Shown here: positions 43,199 through 52,066 of the stretch, one piece after another
Layout of the letters: every line of letters starts with the position of its first letter
How positions within the stretch are numbered: the stretch's first letter is position 1
Assembly (NCBI RefSeq): GCF_001509555.1
Contig: NZ_LMAS01000017.1
Span: forward strand, 1 to 64,000
Length of the DNA stretch: 64,000 bases
DNA from: Bacillus sp. FJAT-29937
GTDB taxonomy: Bacteria; Bacillota; Bacilli; Bacillales; Cytobacillaceae
Direction of reading: 5' to 3'
Position numbers and translations under genes: made by a program
Notes under the pieces: model-generated
What the model saw: the letters and a program-made list of their open reading frames with translations, nothing else
Databases searched by the model: none
Told to the model about the DNA's origin: nothing

Positions 43199-43324
43199 CA
43201 TTTGCCAGCCATTTTGGAATTTATCAGCCAAATCGACCTGTTTGTCAGCCAATTCTGGGGATTTGTCAGCCAAATCAGTCCGTTTATCAGCCAATTCTGG
43301 TGGTTTGTCAGCCAATTGCCAGCC
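43199..43324. repeat. 21-bp tandem repeat, six units
   Basis: Six 21-bp units start at 43199, 43220, 43241, 43262, 43283 and 43304, each with TTTRTCAGCCAAWT or a close variant. AAATC and AATTC forms alternate, giving a 42-bp higher-order period. Because 21 is a multiple of three, both strands stay open as seven-residue repeats (such as LADKPPE on the minus strand), but no ribosome site or start supports translation. The same core occurs inverted at 20703-20765. Confidence 0.8.
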
Positions 43325-43330
43325 CCGAAG

Positions 43331-43362
43331 AAAAAAACGCCCTATCCTCAAAGATAGAACGT
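43331..43362 (-). terminator. terminator of the ykf/dpp cluster
   Basis: A 10-bp imperfect stem (ACGTTCTATC with GATAGGGCGT) is followed on the minus strand by TTTTTTT, 4 nt after the stop codon of the serine hydrolase. Confidence 0.8.
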
Positions 43363-43365
43363 CCT

Positions 43366-44145
43366 TCAACTCTTCATAAAATTAGAAAGCACCTTACCGA
43401 TTTGTACTAGTGTCTGCTTGCCTTCCTCCTGGCTAGAAAGCTGATCAATCAAAACAGCGGCATAAATTGTTTTTCCGCCGTACTTAAAAATTGCACAATC
43501 GTGTTCCACACCAGGTAATTCTCCCGTTTTATTAGCAACTTGCACAGCCTCTGAATCGATCGTCTCAGCAAGCTTATTCTTAAACTGTTGCTTTTCCAGT
43601 ATACTAAAGGCCTTATCCGAGCTCTCCTTTGATAAAAAGCGATGTTGGTCAATGACCTTTAAGCAAGTTAACATATCATTCGCAGTCGTAAAATTGTCTA
43701 GCCCATTTTTCTTCGCTTCAAAATCCATCATCTTTCGGTTAAGTTCAGTGTTTTGCAGGTTTAGCGCTTTTATACACTCATTGATTTCAGTCATTCCTAC
43801 CCGATCAATCACTAGATTTGTCGCACTATTATCAGAAACAATGATCATTAATGCCATTAAATCGATTATCTTTAATGTCAAATCAGCCGACAAAGCTTGT
43901 ATGACCCCGGCGCCTCCTACTCGATTAGAAGGCAAAGCTAGTAAATATTCGTGAAGATCAAGAAGCCCCTTTTCACACTGCCGAAATCCCTCTATTAAAA
44001 TAGGAATTTTAATCAGGCTCGCTGCAGAAAATTTATCGTTATGATTGATTTCAATCCGGCCTTCACAAGTTTCAATAACTAATCCGACTCTTCCTTCACA
44101 ATGAGCAACAAGTTCAGAAACCTGTCTTTTTAAATTGTCCATCAT
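43366..44145 (-). CDS. class A beta-lactamase-like serine hydrolase, cytoplasmic
   Basis: This 259-residue protein has the class A beta-lactamase catalytic set: SxxK in SAASLIKIPIL (about 41-51), SDN in VSDNSATNLV (about 103), a Glu166-like ExxxN in FEAKKNGLDNFTTA, and KTG in VANKTGELPG. There is no signal peptide, which is unusual for a beta-lactamase. It is the last gene of the dpp-ykf cluster and its start abuts ykfD, so a role in handling imported muropeptides is more likely than drug resistance. It may be an amide or peptide hydrolase; the substrate is unknown. Confidence 0.82.
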   Translation of the reverse strand: MMDNLKRQVSELVAHCEGRVGLVIETCEGRIEINHNDKFSAASLIKIPILIEGFRQCEKGLLDLHEYLLALPSNRVGGAGVIQALSADLTLKIIDLMALMIIVSDNSATNLVIDRVGMTEINECIKALNLQNTELNRKMMDFEAKKNGLDNFTTANDMLTCLKVIDQHRFLSKESSDKAFSILEKQQFKNKLAETIDSEAVQVANKTGELPGVEHDCAIFKYGGKTIYAAVLIDQLSSQEEGKQTLVQIGKVLSNFMKS

Positions 44146-45167
44146 TACTCTTTCGCACGCAACGTAACAGCTACTTGCGAGTTGTTAGAGTCACCTGTCA
44201 CGTTTTTATTATATAAATGGCAAGCAACGAAATGGCTTTCCTCCACTTCCTGCCACTCAGGCTTCATCGTTGCGCAAGCTTCCATCGCATATGGACAGCG
44301 AGTTCTAAATACACATCCACTTGGCGGATTAATTGGACTCGGAAGCTCTCCCTGTAAAATAATTCGTTCACGCCTGTCTTCTACATCCGGGTCTGGAATC
44401 GGGATAGCTGATAAAAGAGCCTGTGTATATGGGTGAAGTGGATTTTTATAAAGATTAGCACTTTCCGTTAATTCCACAAGGTTCCCTAAATACATAACGC
44501 CTATCCTGTCGCTAATATGTTTGACCATGGATAAATCATGGGCGATAAATAAATACGTTAACCCCTTTTTGTTTTGTAAGTTCTTCAAAAGGTTAACAAC
44601 CTGTGCCTGAACAGATACATCCAGCGCGGAAATCGGTTCATCTGCAATAATGAAATCCGGGTCTAGTGACAGGGCGCGGGCAATCCCAATTCTCTGTCTT
44701 TGTCCGCCGCTAAATTCATGTGGATAGCGATTCGCGTGATCCCTATTAAGACCAACGTCCTCTAATAATTGATATACTCTTTCAAGTCGTTCCTGCTTAT
44801 TCGGATATACCCCATGAACCTCCATGGGCTCAGAGATGATTTCCTTTACGGTTGAACGCGGATTTAACGAAGCATATGGATCTTGGAAAATCATTTGCAT
44901 TTTTCTATGGAAAGCAAACTTTTCTTTTTCATTCATTTCATGGACATTTTTTCCGTCAAAAATAACTTCGCCCTCTGTCCGATCATACAGTCCGATAATG
45001 GTACGTCCGGCCGTCGATTTTCCACAGCCAGACTCCCCAACAATTCCGAACGTTTCTCCCTTTTTGATATAGAATGAAACATCGTCAACCGCCTTTAAAA
45101 TTTGTCCTTTTCCTAAAGAAAAATGTTTCTTAAGATGCTTCACTTCTAACAATGCTTCATTTGTCAT
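44145..45167 (-). CDS. ykfD: peptide ABC transporter ATPase (DppF/OppF type)
   Basis: This 340-residue ABC ATPase has Walker [11 protein letters not shown]-loop MIFQDPYASLNPRST, signature SGGQRQRIGIARAL and Walker B FIIADEP. The C-terminal cysteine-rich segment CVFRTRCPYAMEAC is the OppF/DppF-type 4Fe-4S-like motif. It should pair with DppD in the DppBC transporter. I start at the ATG at 45167, after GGGGGA; the frame in the reading continues upstream into ykfC without a better site. It follows ykfC by 2 nt. Confidence 0.9.
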   Translation of the reverse strand: MTNEALLEVKHLKKHFSLGKGQILKAVDDVSFYIKKGETFGIVGESGCGKSTAGRTIIGLYDRTEGEVIFDGKNVHEMNEKEKFAFHRKMQMIFQDPYASLNPRSTVKEIISEPMEVHGVYPNKQERLERVYQLLEDVGLNRDHANRYPHEFSGGQRQRIGIARALSLDPDFIIADEPISALDVSVQAQVVNLLKNLQNKKGLTYLFIAHDLSMVKHISDRIGVMYLGNLVELTESANLYKNPLHPYTQALLSAIPIPDPDVEDRRERIILQGELPSPINPPSGCVFRTRCPYAMEACATMKPEWQEVEESHFVACHLYNKNVTGDSNNSQVAVTLRAKE

Positions 45168-45169
45168 AA

Positions 45170-46099
45170 CTATTCCCCCGTCTCTTGCCAATAGCGTCTA
45201 GCTGCACATAATTCCTTTTCATAGATCGTGTCTTTTAAATCAATAATTTCAATCGTTTTTCCTGTATTAGGGGAATGCAGAAGCTTTCCTTCCCCGTAAT
45301 AAATGCCGACGTGGTGAATTTTGCCCTTCCCTTCCTCATAGGCAAAGAATAGAAGGTCGCCTGGCTTTATTTCGTTCAATTCAACCTTTTCCCCTGAAGC
45401 GGCCTGGTCATGTGCATCACGCGGAATCGTGTACCCGTTTGCCTTACACATGGAGTAGCTAAACCCTGAGCAATCATAGCCGTAGCTGCTCATTCCTCCC
45501 CATAAATAAGGCAGCCCTAGGTATTGCTCACCTGCTGCAACAATACTTTGTCCATTTCCTTTAGGACGGGCTTGCCAGGTATCATACTGACTGATTTCTC
45601 CAGCCTTTAACAGACCCTCTCCTGATGGCGTTTGAACCCGTACCCACTCACCTTCTGCCTCTATTACTGGCAATACGGTTTGATAGCTTAATATCATAAT
45701 AGGCTCATAATCGCTTCCATATAGAATACTCTTTTTCTCGTCTACGACTGCAATTGTTTCCTCATCAAGCTTCCAGTCTTGAGTCTGAATGAGCTGAGCC
45801 TTCGGAACCCATCCTGGATAGCCTTTCGGATTTTTGGAAGAAGCTTGGTCGAGCACAATGATTTGCGCCCAATCTTCCTTCTCTTCTGTAATAAGAACCT
45901 CTTGACCAAATAACGCTTGCGTTTGGACGAGGTTTTGATTACATAGCCCTAAGCTCGTTTCATAAGTCAGGCCATTTAGCCACACTTCCACATCTGCAGG
46001 GTTCTCCACTGCTTCTTTATCGATATCCCTCGCAGAGTCGTAAGATGTCCAAACCGTAGCAACTGGAACATTTACTAGCCATTTATATTGTATTGCCAA
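45170..46099 (-). CDS. ykfC: gamma-D-glutamyl-L-diamino acid endopeptidase, NlpC/P60 family
   Basis: This 309-residue protein has two N-terminal SH3-like domains (about 1-175) and a C-terminal NlpC/P60 domain. The catalytic Cys lies in GYDCSGFSYSM (about 210), with His in KIHHVGIYYG and a second His in LLHSPN. No signal peptide is present, so it acts on peptides inside the cell, cutting L-Ala-gamma-D-Glu from the diamino acid. I start at the TTG at 46099, 6 nt after GGGAGGGAG. It overlaps ykfB by 17 bp. The product L-Ala-D-Glu is the substrate of YkfB. Confidence 0.88.
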   Translation of the reverse strand: MAIQYKWLVNVPVATVWTSYDSARDIDKEAVENPADVEVWLNGLTYETSLGLCNQNLVQTQALFGQEVLITEEKEDWAQIIVLDQASSKNPKGYPGWVPKAQLIQTQDWKLDEETIAVVDEKKSILYGSDYEPIMILSYQTVLPVIEAEGEWVRVQTPSGEGLLKAGEISQYDTWQARPKGNGQSIVAAGEQYLGLPYLWGGMSSYGYDCSGFSYSMCKANGYTIPRDAHDQAASGEKVELNEIKPGDLLFFAYEEGKGKIHHVGIYYGEGKLLHSPNTGKTIEIIDLKDTIYEKELCAARRYWQETGE

Positions 46100-47192
46100 T
46101 TGAAGCTCCCTCCCCAACATGAACATGGCGTATGCCTAATCCTGGCTCTGATGGCAGTGTAACCTTCCTGCCTTTATATTTAACGCCGCCTTCTACTAGC
46201 TCCTTCGCCAGCATTAACGGAGCGTCAAAGTCAAAGCGGGTTATATTTTTCTTACTGGCCGCAAAGTGTGCTGCAGCTGTAATGCCGATCCGTGTTTCAA
46301 TCATGCTTCCAACCATACATTCCATTCCGCTTACCTCTGCAAGCTGATTGATGATTTGAGCCTGATAGATTCCGCCAGATTTCATTAGTTTAATATTTAT
46401 TAAATCTGCACTTCTAGTTTTAATCACCTCAAAGGCCTGCCGCGGTGAGAAGACACTTTCATCCGCCATGATCAAAGTATCCACATGATCAGTCACCTGT
46501 TTTAGACCAGCTATATCCCAAGCTTTAACTGGCTGTTCAACAAGCTCAATATTTAAATCCATTTCCTCCATTTTGCGAATGGCTTGAATGGCTTCCTTCG
46601 GTGACCAGCCCTGATTAGCATCCAGTCGAATTTTTATTGCCTTGCCGACACGTCCCCTGATTTCACGAATCCGCTCGATATCGGTTAGAATATTATCCTT
46701 TCCAACCTTCACCTTCAATACATCAAAGCCCTGCTGCACGTAAGCAACAGCATCTTCTCCCATTTCTTCGGGTCCGTTCACACTGACGGTAAAGTCGGTT
46801 TCAATTTCCTGTTTATGCCCCCCTAAAAACTGATAAAGCGGGAGCTTGCATTGCTGTGACAGGCAATCATATAAGGCCATATCAATCGCCGCTTTTGCAC
46901 TCGAATTTCCGATTAAAATCGATTGAATTCCTTGAAAAAGCGCTTCATAGTTTAATAGACTTTGCTGCTCTAAATATGGCTTTAATACATGGTGAATGGC
47001 TGATTCAATGCTTGAAAGAGTTTCTCCAGTAATGACGACCGTTGGCGGAGCTTCCCCCCATCCGGTTATTCCGTTGTCGCATGTGACCTTTACTAAGATG
47101 GACTCAGCTGTAGTCACAGTGCGAAGTGCCGTTTTGAATGGTTTTATAAGTGGTATCGCTACCCTGTATGTCTCAATTTTGTCTATTTTCAT
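46083..47192 (-). CDS. ykfB: L-Ala-D/L-Glu (dipeptide) epimerase
   Basis: This 369-residue enolase-superfamily enzyme has the KxK motif in VLKVKVGKDN (about 160), metal ligands in RLDANQGW, ELVEQPV and MADESVFS, and the second base lysine in INIKLMKSGG. Those features define the dipeptide epimerase branch of the muconate-lactonising-enzyme group. It turns L-Ala-D-Glu into L-Ala-L-Glu for normal peptidases. It lies between ykfA and ykfC in the recycling operon. Confidence 0.92.
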   Translation of the reverse strand: MKIDKIETYRVAIPLIKPFKTALRTVTTAESILVKVTCDNGITGWGEAPPTVVITGETLSSIESAIHHVLKPYLEQQSLLNYEALFQGIQSILIGNSSAKAAIDMALYDCLSQQCKLPLYQFLGGHKQEIETDFTVSVNGPEEMGEDAVAYVQQGFDVLKVKVGKDNILTDIERIREIRGRVGKAIKIRLDANQGWSPKEAIQAIRKMEEMDLNIELVEQPVKAWDIAGLKQVTDHVDTLIMADESVFSPRQAFEVIKTRSADLINIKLMKSGGIYQAQIINQLAEVSGMECMVGSMIETRIGITAAAHFAASKKNITRFDFDAPLMLAKELVEGGVKYKGRKVTLPSEPGLGIRHVHVGEGASIGNTI

Positions 47193-47258
47193 CTATACCA
47201 CCCTTTAAGGTAGTTCAAAAGGAACTGAATCATAGAACCCTTTGAACGAAATCTTTTT

Positions 47259-48179
47259 TTACTGTATGCCGCTTTCGACCTTTAATTGTTTATTTGCAGT
47301 ATCCAATTCCGCATTTACACCGAGCGGAATGGAAATATGCGGTGAGCAATGACCGAATCTAAATCCCTTAATAGCAGGTTTATTAGCTAAAAGCGCATAA
47401 TGATGAACTACCTCATCAAGAGATAAAGAAAGCTCCCTTTCCGGAACACAGTTATTAAAATCACCAATAATGAGTCCTGCAGCATCGTATAGCTTCCCTG
47501 CCATATGCAATTGATTTAGCATTCTATCTATAGAACGAGGCTCTTCATTAATATCTTCAATTAATAAAAGTTTGCCCTTTGTATCAATCTCAAATGGGGT
47601 GCCAATTGTGCTTGCAATAAGGGACAGATTTCCCCCAGTTATTTCCCCGCTTACCTTGCCTTCAATTAATGTTTCTAATGGAGAAATTTCTTCGTTATAT
47701 TGAATCTCAGTCGGCGCGAATAATTGCTTAAAGTATTCCTTCGAAAGGGGATCTGCATCCACTTTTCCGATATCAGATGCAAGCATTGGACCATGAAAAG
47801 TAATCAGGCCAGCAAGCTTTCGGATAGCCGTATGCAAAAAGGTAATATCGCTGTAGCCCCAGAAAATTTTCGGGTTACTTTTTATCAACTCGTAGTCAAT
47901 ATGGGAAGCAATTCTCCCTGTTCCATATCCTCCGCCTGCACAGATAATCGCCTTTACTTCACTATCTGCAAACATCATATGTAAATCTTCTAACCGATCT
48001 TCATCTTTTCCAGCTAAATATCCATATTGATCATACACATGTTTTCCAAGCTTTATCTTTAACCCCAAATCTTCCATGAAAGCGAAAGAACGATGCAAAT
48101 TCTCTTGATTTGGCGGACTGGCTGGCGCAATAATCCCGATGGTGTCCCCAGCCTTTAGCGCACGAGGTTTAATTAACAT
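47259..48179 (-). CDS. ykfA: LD-carboxypeptidase, S66 family
   Basis: This 306-residue cytoplasmic serine peptidase removes the terminal D-Ala from murein tetrapeptides. The nucleophile is in FWGYSDITFLH (about 112), the catalytic glutamate in LLIEDINEEP and the histidine in GFRFGHCSPH. I start at the ATG at 48179 (MLIKPRALKAGD), 10 nt after GGAAGG. It follows a strong terminator that separates it from dppE. Confidence 0.9.
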   Translation of the reverse strand: MLIKPRALKAGDTIGIIAPASPPNQENLHRSFAFMEDLGLKIKLGKHVYDQYGYLAGKDEDRLEDLHMMFADSEVKAIICAGGGYGTGRIASHIDYELIKSNPKIFWGYSDITFLHTAIRKLAGLITFHGPMLASDIGKVDADPLSKEYFKQLFAPTEIQYNEEISPLETLIEGKVSGEITGGNLSLIASTIGTPFEIDTKGKLLLIEDINEEPRSIDRMLNQLHMAGKLYDAAGLIIGDFNNCVPERELSLSLDEVVHHYALLANKPAIKGFRFGHCSPHISIPLGVNAELDTANKQLKVESGIQ

Positions 48180-48228
48180 GCTGGCACATCCTTCCTGAAA
48201 ATTCGATCTTTCCTTAATCATATTCTTT

Positions 48229-48262
48229 TAAAAAAAGGGATGTTCAGCCGAACATCCCTTTT
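48229..48262 (-). terminator. terminator between dppE and ykfA
   Basis: A perfect 13-bp stem (AAAAGGGATGTTC and its complement, GGCT loop) is followed on the minus strand by TTTTTTT. It should reduce read-through from the dpp genes into ykf. Confidence 0.9.
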
Positions 48263-48300
48263 CAAATTTAAAATTAACTTTAGTTCAGGCGCTTCCGCTT

Positions 48301-49944
48301 TTAGTTTTTATCCGCCCATTTCAGTTCCATATATCCAACAGGGTGGCGAACGATGCCTGAAACAGCTTCATTCTCTAAATTCACTTGGTTATAGAAATAA
48401 AGTGGGACGATTGGCATTTCTTCAAATAGGATTTTCTCAGCCTCGTACATCATTTCGTAGCGCTTTGCTTCATCTGCTTCATTTTTTGCATCTTTAATTA
48501 ATTGATCATATTTTGCATTGCTCCAGCCCGTACGGTTCATGGATAGGCCAGTCTGGAAGTTTTCTAGGAAGTTAATTGGATCCGCATAGTCAGCAAGGAA
48601 GGAACTGCGTGAGAACTGGAATTTCAATGCTTTCTGATCTTCCGCAAATACGTTCCACTCCATATTAGCAAGCTTCACTTCTACACCCAGATTATCCTTA
48701 AACATTTGCTGAAGAGCTTCAGCAATTTTCTTATGAGAATCACTTGTGCTATAAGTAATTGTTACTTCAGGAAGTGTCTGATAGCCTTCCTCTTCCATCC
48801 CTTTAGCTAAAAGAGCTTTTGCTTCTTCAACATCTGTTTTTACAAGATCGCCTGCTGTTTCACGGAAATCCTTGCCGTTCGCATCATTAAACCCATAGGC
48901 AACGAATCCATAAGCTGGCTTTTGTTTGTTTTTCGTTACAAAATCAACAATTTGCTGCTGGTCGATAGCCATAGCAAAAGCTTTACGAATATTTACGTTT
49001 TGGAACGGCTCCATTGTTACGTTAAAACGGTAGAAGTAATCCCCTGCCTGATCCTCAACTTTTGCTTTCCCTTCAGCAAGAATTTGCTCAGCAAGATCTG
49101 CTGGAACAGCTGATGCGTCAAGTTCACCCGTTTGGAACATTTGGTATTCCGTGTTTGTATCATCAATGATTGCCCAATGAACTTTATCTAATTTCACAGT
49201 TCCTGCATCCCAGTATTGGTCATTCTTTTCCATTACGAAATGGCTGTCATGCTGCCATTCTGTTAAGTTAAAAGGTCCATTTCCAACAAATGATTCCGCT
49301 TCAGCAAACCATTTTGGATTTTCAGTTGCTACCTTCTCATTAATAGGGAAGAAAGCTGGATTTGTAATAACACTTAAGAAATAAGCTTGTGGACTAATTA
49401 AAGTTACTTCGAATGTTTTATCATCAACTGCTTTAACCTTTACATCATCAGCTGAACCTTCGCCATTGTTATACGCTTCTGCTCCCTCGATGAAATAGCC
49501 AAGGAATGAAGCTGGAGATCCGGTTTCAGGGTCTAAAAGGCGTTTCCATGCAAATACAAAATCGCCCGCTGTTACAGGGTCGCCATTTGACCATTTTGCA
49601 TTATCACGAATGTGGAAAGTATATGTTTTCCCATCCTCTGATACATCCCATTTTTCCGCCGTTGCTGCCTCTGGATCATGGTTAGTGCCTAAACGTGTTA
49701 AACCTTCCATTAAGTTATTTAATGCACTCCAAGAAACATTATCAAAACCGATTGGAGGATCAAACGAAGTTGGCTCCATGCCATTGTTTAAATAAAGAAC
49801 CTTTTCAGTTACTACCTCTTCTTCCTTTTTGCCGTCATCCTTCTCTTTTTCTGCAGGCTCTTTTCCTGCCTCCTGCTTTGCTGTACAGGCCGCAAGTACC
49901 AAAATCAATAGACCTGTCAGCAAAAGCGATAAAAACTTTTTCAT
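48301..49944 (-). CDS. dppE: dipeptide/oligopeptide-binding lipoprotein DppE
   Basis: This 547-residue substrate-binding protein of the SBP-5 family has a lipoprotein signal with lipobox LAAC (Cys20) and a charged linker rich in E and K. MEPTSFDPPIGFDNVSWSAL and the AEKWDVSEDGKTYTFHIRDN segment are family landmarks. It delivers peptides to DppBC. It is the last dpp gene, separated from dppD by 164 bp and followed by a strong terminator, which could allow it to be made in excess. Confidence 0.93.
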   Translation of the reverse strand: MKKFLSLLLTGLLILVLAACTAKQEAGKEPAEKEKDDGKKEEEVVTEKVLYLNNGMEPTSFDPPIGFDNVSWSALNNLMEGLTRLGTNHDPEAATAEKWDVSEDGKTYTFHIRDNAKWSNGDPVTAGDFVFAWKRLLDPETGSPASFLGYFIEGAEAYNNGEGSADDVKVKAVDDKTFEVTLISPQAYFLSVITNPAFFPINEKVATENPKWFAEAESFVGNGPFNLTEWQHDSHFVMEKNDQYWDAGTVKLDKVHWAIIDDTNTEYQMFQTGELDASAVPADLAEQILAEGKAKVEDQAGDYFYRFNVTMEPFQNVNIRKAFAMAIDQQQIVDFVTKNKQKPAYGFVAYGFNDANGKDFRETAGDLVKTDVEEAKALLAKGMEEEGYQTLPEVTITYSTSDSHKKIAEALQQMFKDNLGVEVKLANMEWNVFAEDQKALKFQFSRSSFLADYADPINFLENFQTGLSMNRTGWSNAKYDQLIKDAKNEADEAKRYEMMYEAEKILFEEMPIVPLYFYNQVNLENEAVSGIVRHPVGYMELKWADKN

Positions 49945-50108
49945 GCCATTTCCCCCTTTTTAATATGAATGATCATTTTTTTACTATTCTCAGCTATATG
50001 ATAATCGCTGATAGAAAAGAACTTTCAAAGGTCTCATGTCATCACACCCTTCTTGCTATAGGCAAATAAGGCTATTTAAAAAACTAGAAACCCTCTGAAA
50101 GATCTAAC

Positions 50109-51107
50109 CTACTTCATACTTGCCAGCATTTTCACAGCACGTTCGTCCTGCAGCCAGCAATCAACTTGATGTTCATTACTTAGGTGGGTTTTAAATGGAT
50201 AAGCCCGCTCACAGACCTCCATCGCATAGCTGCATCTCGCTGTAAAAGGGCAGCCTTTCGGAGGCGAAAATAGATCCGGAGGGGAGCCGCCTATCGGGAT
50301 GAGATCAGCACCTTCTAAGTCAAGACGAGGAACAGAGTTTAATAAACCCTTCGTATACGGATGCTGCGGTTGATAGAATATTTCTCTTCTCGAACCGGCC
50401 TCTACGATTTTTCCGGCATACATGACCGCAATCCGGTCAGCCACTTGCGCAACTACACCAAGATCATGAGTAATGAGTATAATAGATACACCTGTTTTCT
50501 TCTGAATATCTTTAAATAAATCTAGTATTTGTGCCTGTATCGTTACATCCAGTGCTGTCGTAGGCTCATCCGCAATCAATACTTCCGGCTGGCAAACGAG
50601 AGCCATTGCTATGACAATACGCTGCCTCATCCCCCCGCTAAATTGGTGAGGATAATGCTTTAGCCTCTCCTCTGGGTCAGGGATGCCTACTAAATTCAGT
50701 ATTTCTAATGCTGTCTTTTTGGCCTCTTGTCTGGAAATGGATTTATGCTGCAAAATCCCTTCAATAATCTGTTCGCCAATCTTTAAAGTAGGGTTAAGAG
50801 CTGTCATCGGATCCTGAAAAATCATCGATATATCAGCCCCGCGAATATTTCTCATTTCCGGCTCTTTCAATTTAGTTAAATCTTTTCCTTTAAATAGAAC
50901 CGAGCCATCCACAATTTTACCTGGCGGGTTGGGGATCAGGCGCATAATACTTTGCGATGTTACACTTTTGCCGCATCCCGATTCTCCCACGATCGCTAGA
51001 GTTTCTCCTTTGTATAAGTCAAAGGTAACCCCTCGGACAGCTTTCACTTCTCCACCATATGTTTTAAACGAAACATGGAGATTATTGACTTCGAGAACTT
51101 TTTCCAT
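50109..51107 (-). CDS. dppD: dipeptide ABC transporter ATPase DppD
   Basis: This 332-residue ABC ATPase has Walker [11 protein letters not shown]-loop [13 protein letters not shown], signature [14 protein letters not shown] and Walker [13 protein letters not shown]. The C-terminal [14 protein letters not shown] cysteine motif is typical of DppD/OppD. It energises uptake through DppB and DppC with the ykfD product. It follows dppC by 5 nt. Confidence 0.94.
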   Translation of the reverse strand: MEKVLEVNNLHVSFKTYGGEVKAVRGVTFDLYKGETLAIVGESGCGKSVTSQSIMRLIPNPPGKIVDGSVLFKGKDLTKLKEPEMRNIRGADISMIFQDPMTALNPTLKIGEQIIEGILQHKSISRQEAKKTALEILNLVGIPDPEERLKHYPHQFSGGMRQRIVIAMALVCQPEVLIADEPTTALDVTIQAQILDLFKDIQKKTGVSIILITHDLGVVAQVADRIAVMYAGKIVEAGSRREIFYQPQHPYTKGLLNSVPRLDLEGADLIPIGGSPPDLFSPPKGCPFTARCSYAMEVCERAYPFKTHLSNEHQVDCWLQDERAVKMLASMK

Positions 51108-51112
51108 GATGA

Positions 51113-52066
51113 TTACCTCCTTAACTTCGGATCAAGTGCATCCTGGAGTCCGTCCCCGAGCACATTAAATGAAAACATGGTCAGTGAAATAAAGAATGCC
51201 GGGAAAAATAATCTCCACCAATGACCTGATAGAATAGTAGACAAACCATCGCTTGCCATTGAACCCCAGCTGGCAAAAGGCGGCTGAATGCCTAGCCCGA
51301 GAAAGCTTAGAAATGCTTCCGCGAAAATAGCAGATGGGACGGTTAACGTCATTTGTACAATAATCGGCCCCATTGTGTTTGGAAGCAGGTTTTTCTTAAT
51401 AATCCTTGATGTTTTCGTTCCGAATGTTTTAGATGCGAGAACAAATTCATAGTTTTTTATTTGCAGGACCTGCCCTCTTACAATCCGGGCCATTCCAATC
51501 CATCCTGTTACAGTAAGGGCGAAGATAATCGTAAATAAACCTGGCCCCATGACAACACTTATTAAAATAACAATTAATAAATATGGCAATCCGTATAAAA
51601 CTTCAACGATCCTCATCATGACATTATCCGTTTTTCCGCCTTTATAGCCGGCGACTCCTCCATAGACAACCCCAATGATAAAGTCAATTAAGGCAGCTAC
51701 AATCCCAACAAATAAGGATATTCTAGCTCCATACCACGTTCGGGAAAACACATCCCTGCCCAGTTCATCTGTGCCAAACCAGTGTTTGCTTGAAGGGGGC
51801 AAATTTTGATTCATGAGCTTCTGTTCTGTGACATCATGAGGAGAAATGATTGGCCCAAATATCGCCATAAAGGCAAGTAAAACAAGAAAGGTAAGTCCCG
51901 CCATGGCTAATTTATTCTTTAATAAGCGCCTCCATGCGTCCTTCCAGTAGCTAAGACTTGGACGAACAACGGCCTCAGCCTCACCTTCATTACTTTTTTT
52001 CGGAACAAACCATTCATCTGGAATGTCTGCTGCAATATGACGTTCATGCTGTTTTTTCAGTTCCAT
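51113..52066 (-). CDS. dppC: dipeptide ABC transporter permease DppC
   Basis: This 317-residue permease has an N-terminal cytoplasmic segment, six transmembrane segments and the binding-protein-dependent permease loop EAFLSFLGLGIQPPFASWG. FGTDELGRDVFSRTWYGAR is the usual DppC/OppC segment. It forms the membrane channel with DppB. Its start codon overlaps the dppB stop codon by 1 bp. Confidence 0.95.
   Translation of the reverse strand: MELKKQHERHIAADIPDEWFVPKKSNEGEAEAVVRPSLSYWKDAWRRLLKNKLAMAGLTFLVLLAFMAIFGPIISPHDVTEQKLMNQNLPPSSKHWFGTDELGRDVFSRTWYGARISLFVGIVAALIDFIIGVVYGGVAGYKGGKTDNVMMRIVEVLYGLPYLLIVILISVVMGPGLFTIIFALTVTGWIGMARIVRGQVLQIKNYEFVLASKTFGTKTSRIIKKNLLPNTMGPIIVQMTLTVPSAIFAEAFLSFLGLGIQPPFASWGSMASDGLSTILSGHWWRLFFPAFFISLTMFSFNVLGDGLQDALDPKLRR

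Noticed and set aside
43160-43369. Repeat protein with LADK heptads
   Set aside because: The frame is open only because the 21-bp repeat keeps phase. It lacks a ribosome site, overlaps a terminator and also reads open on the other strand.
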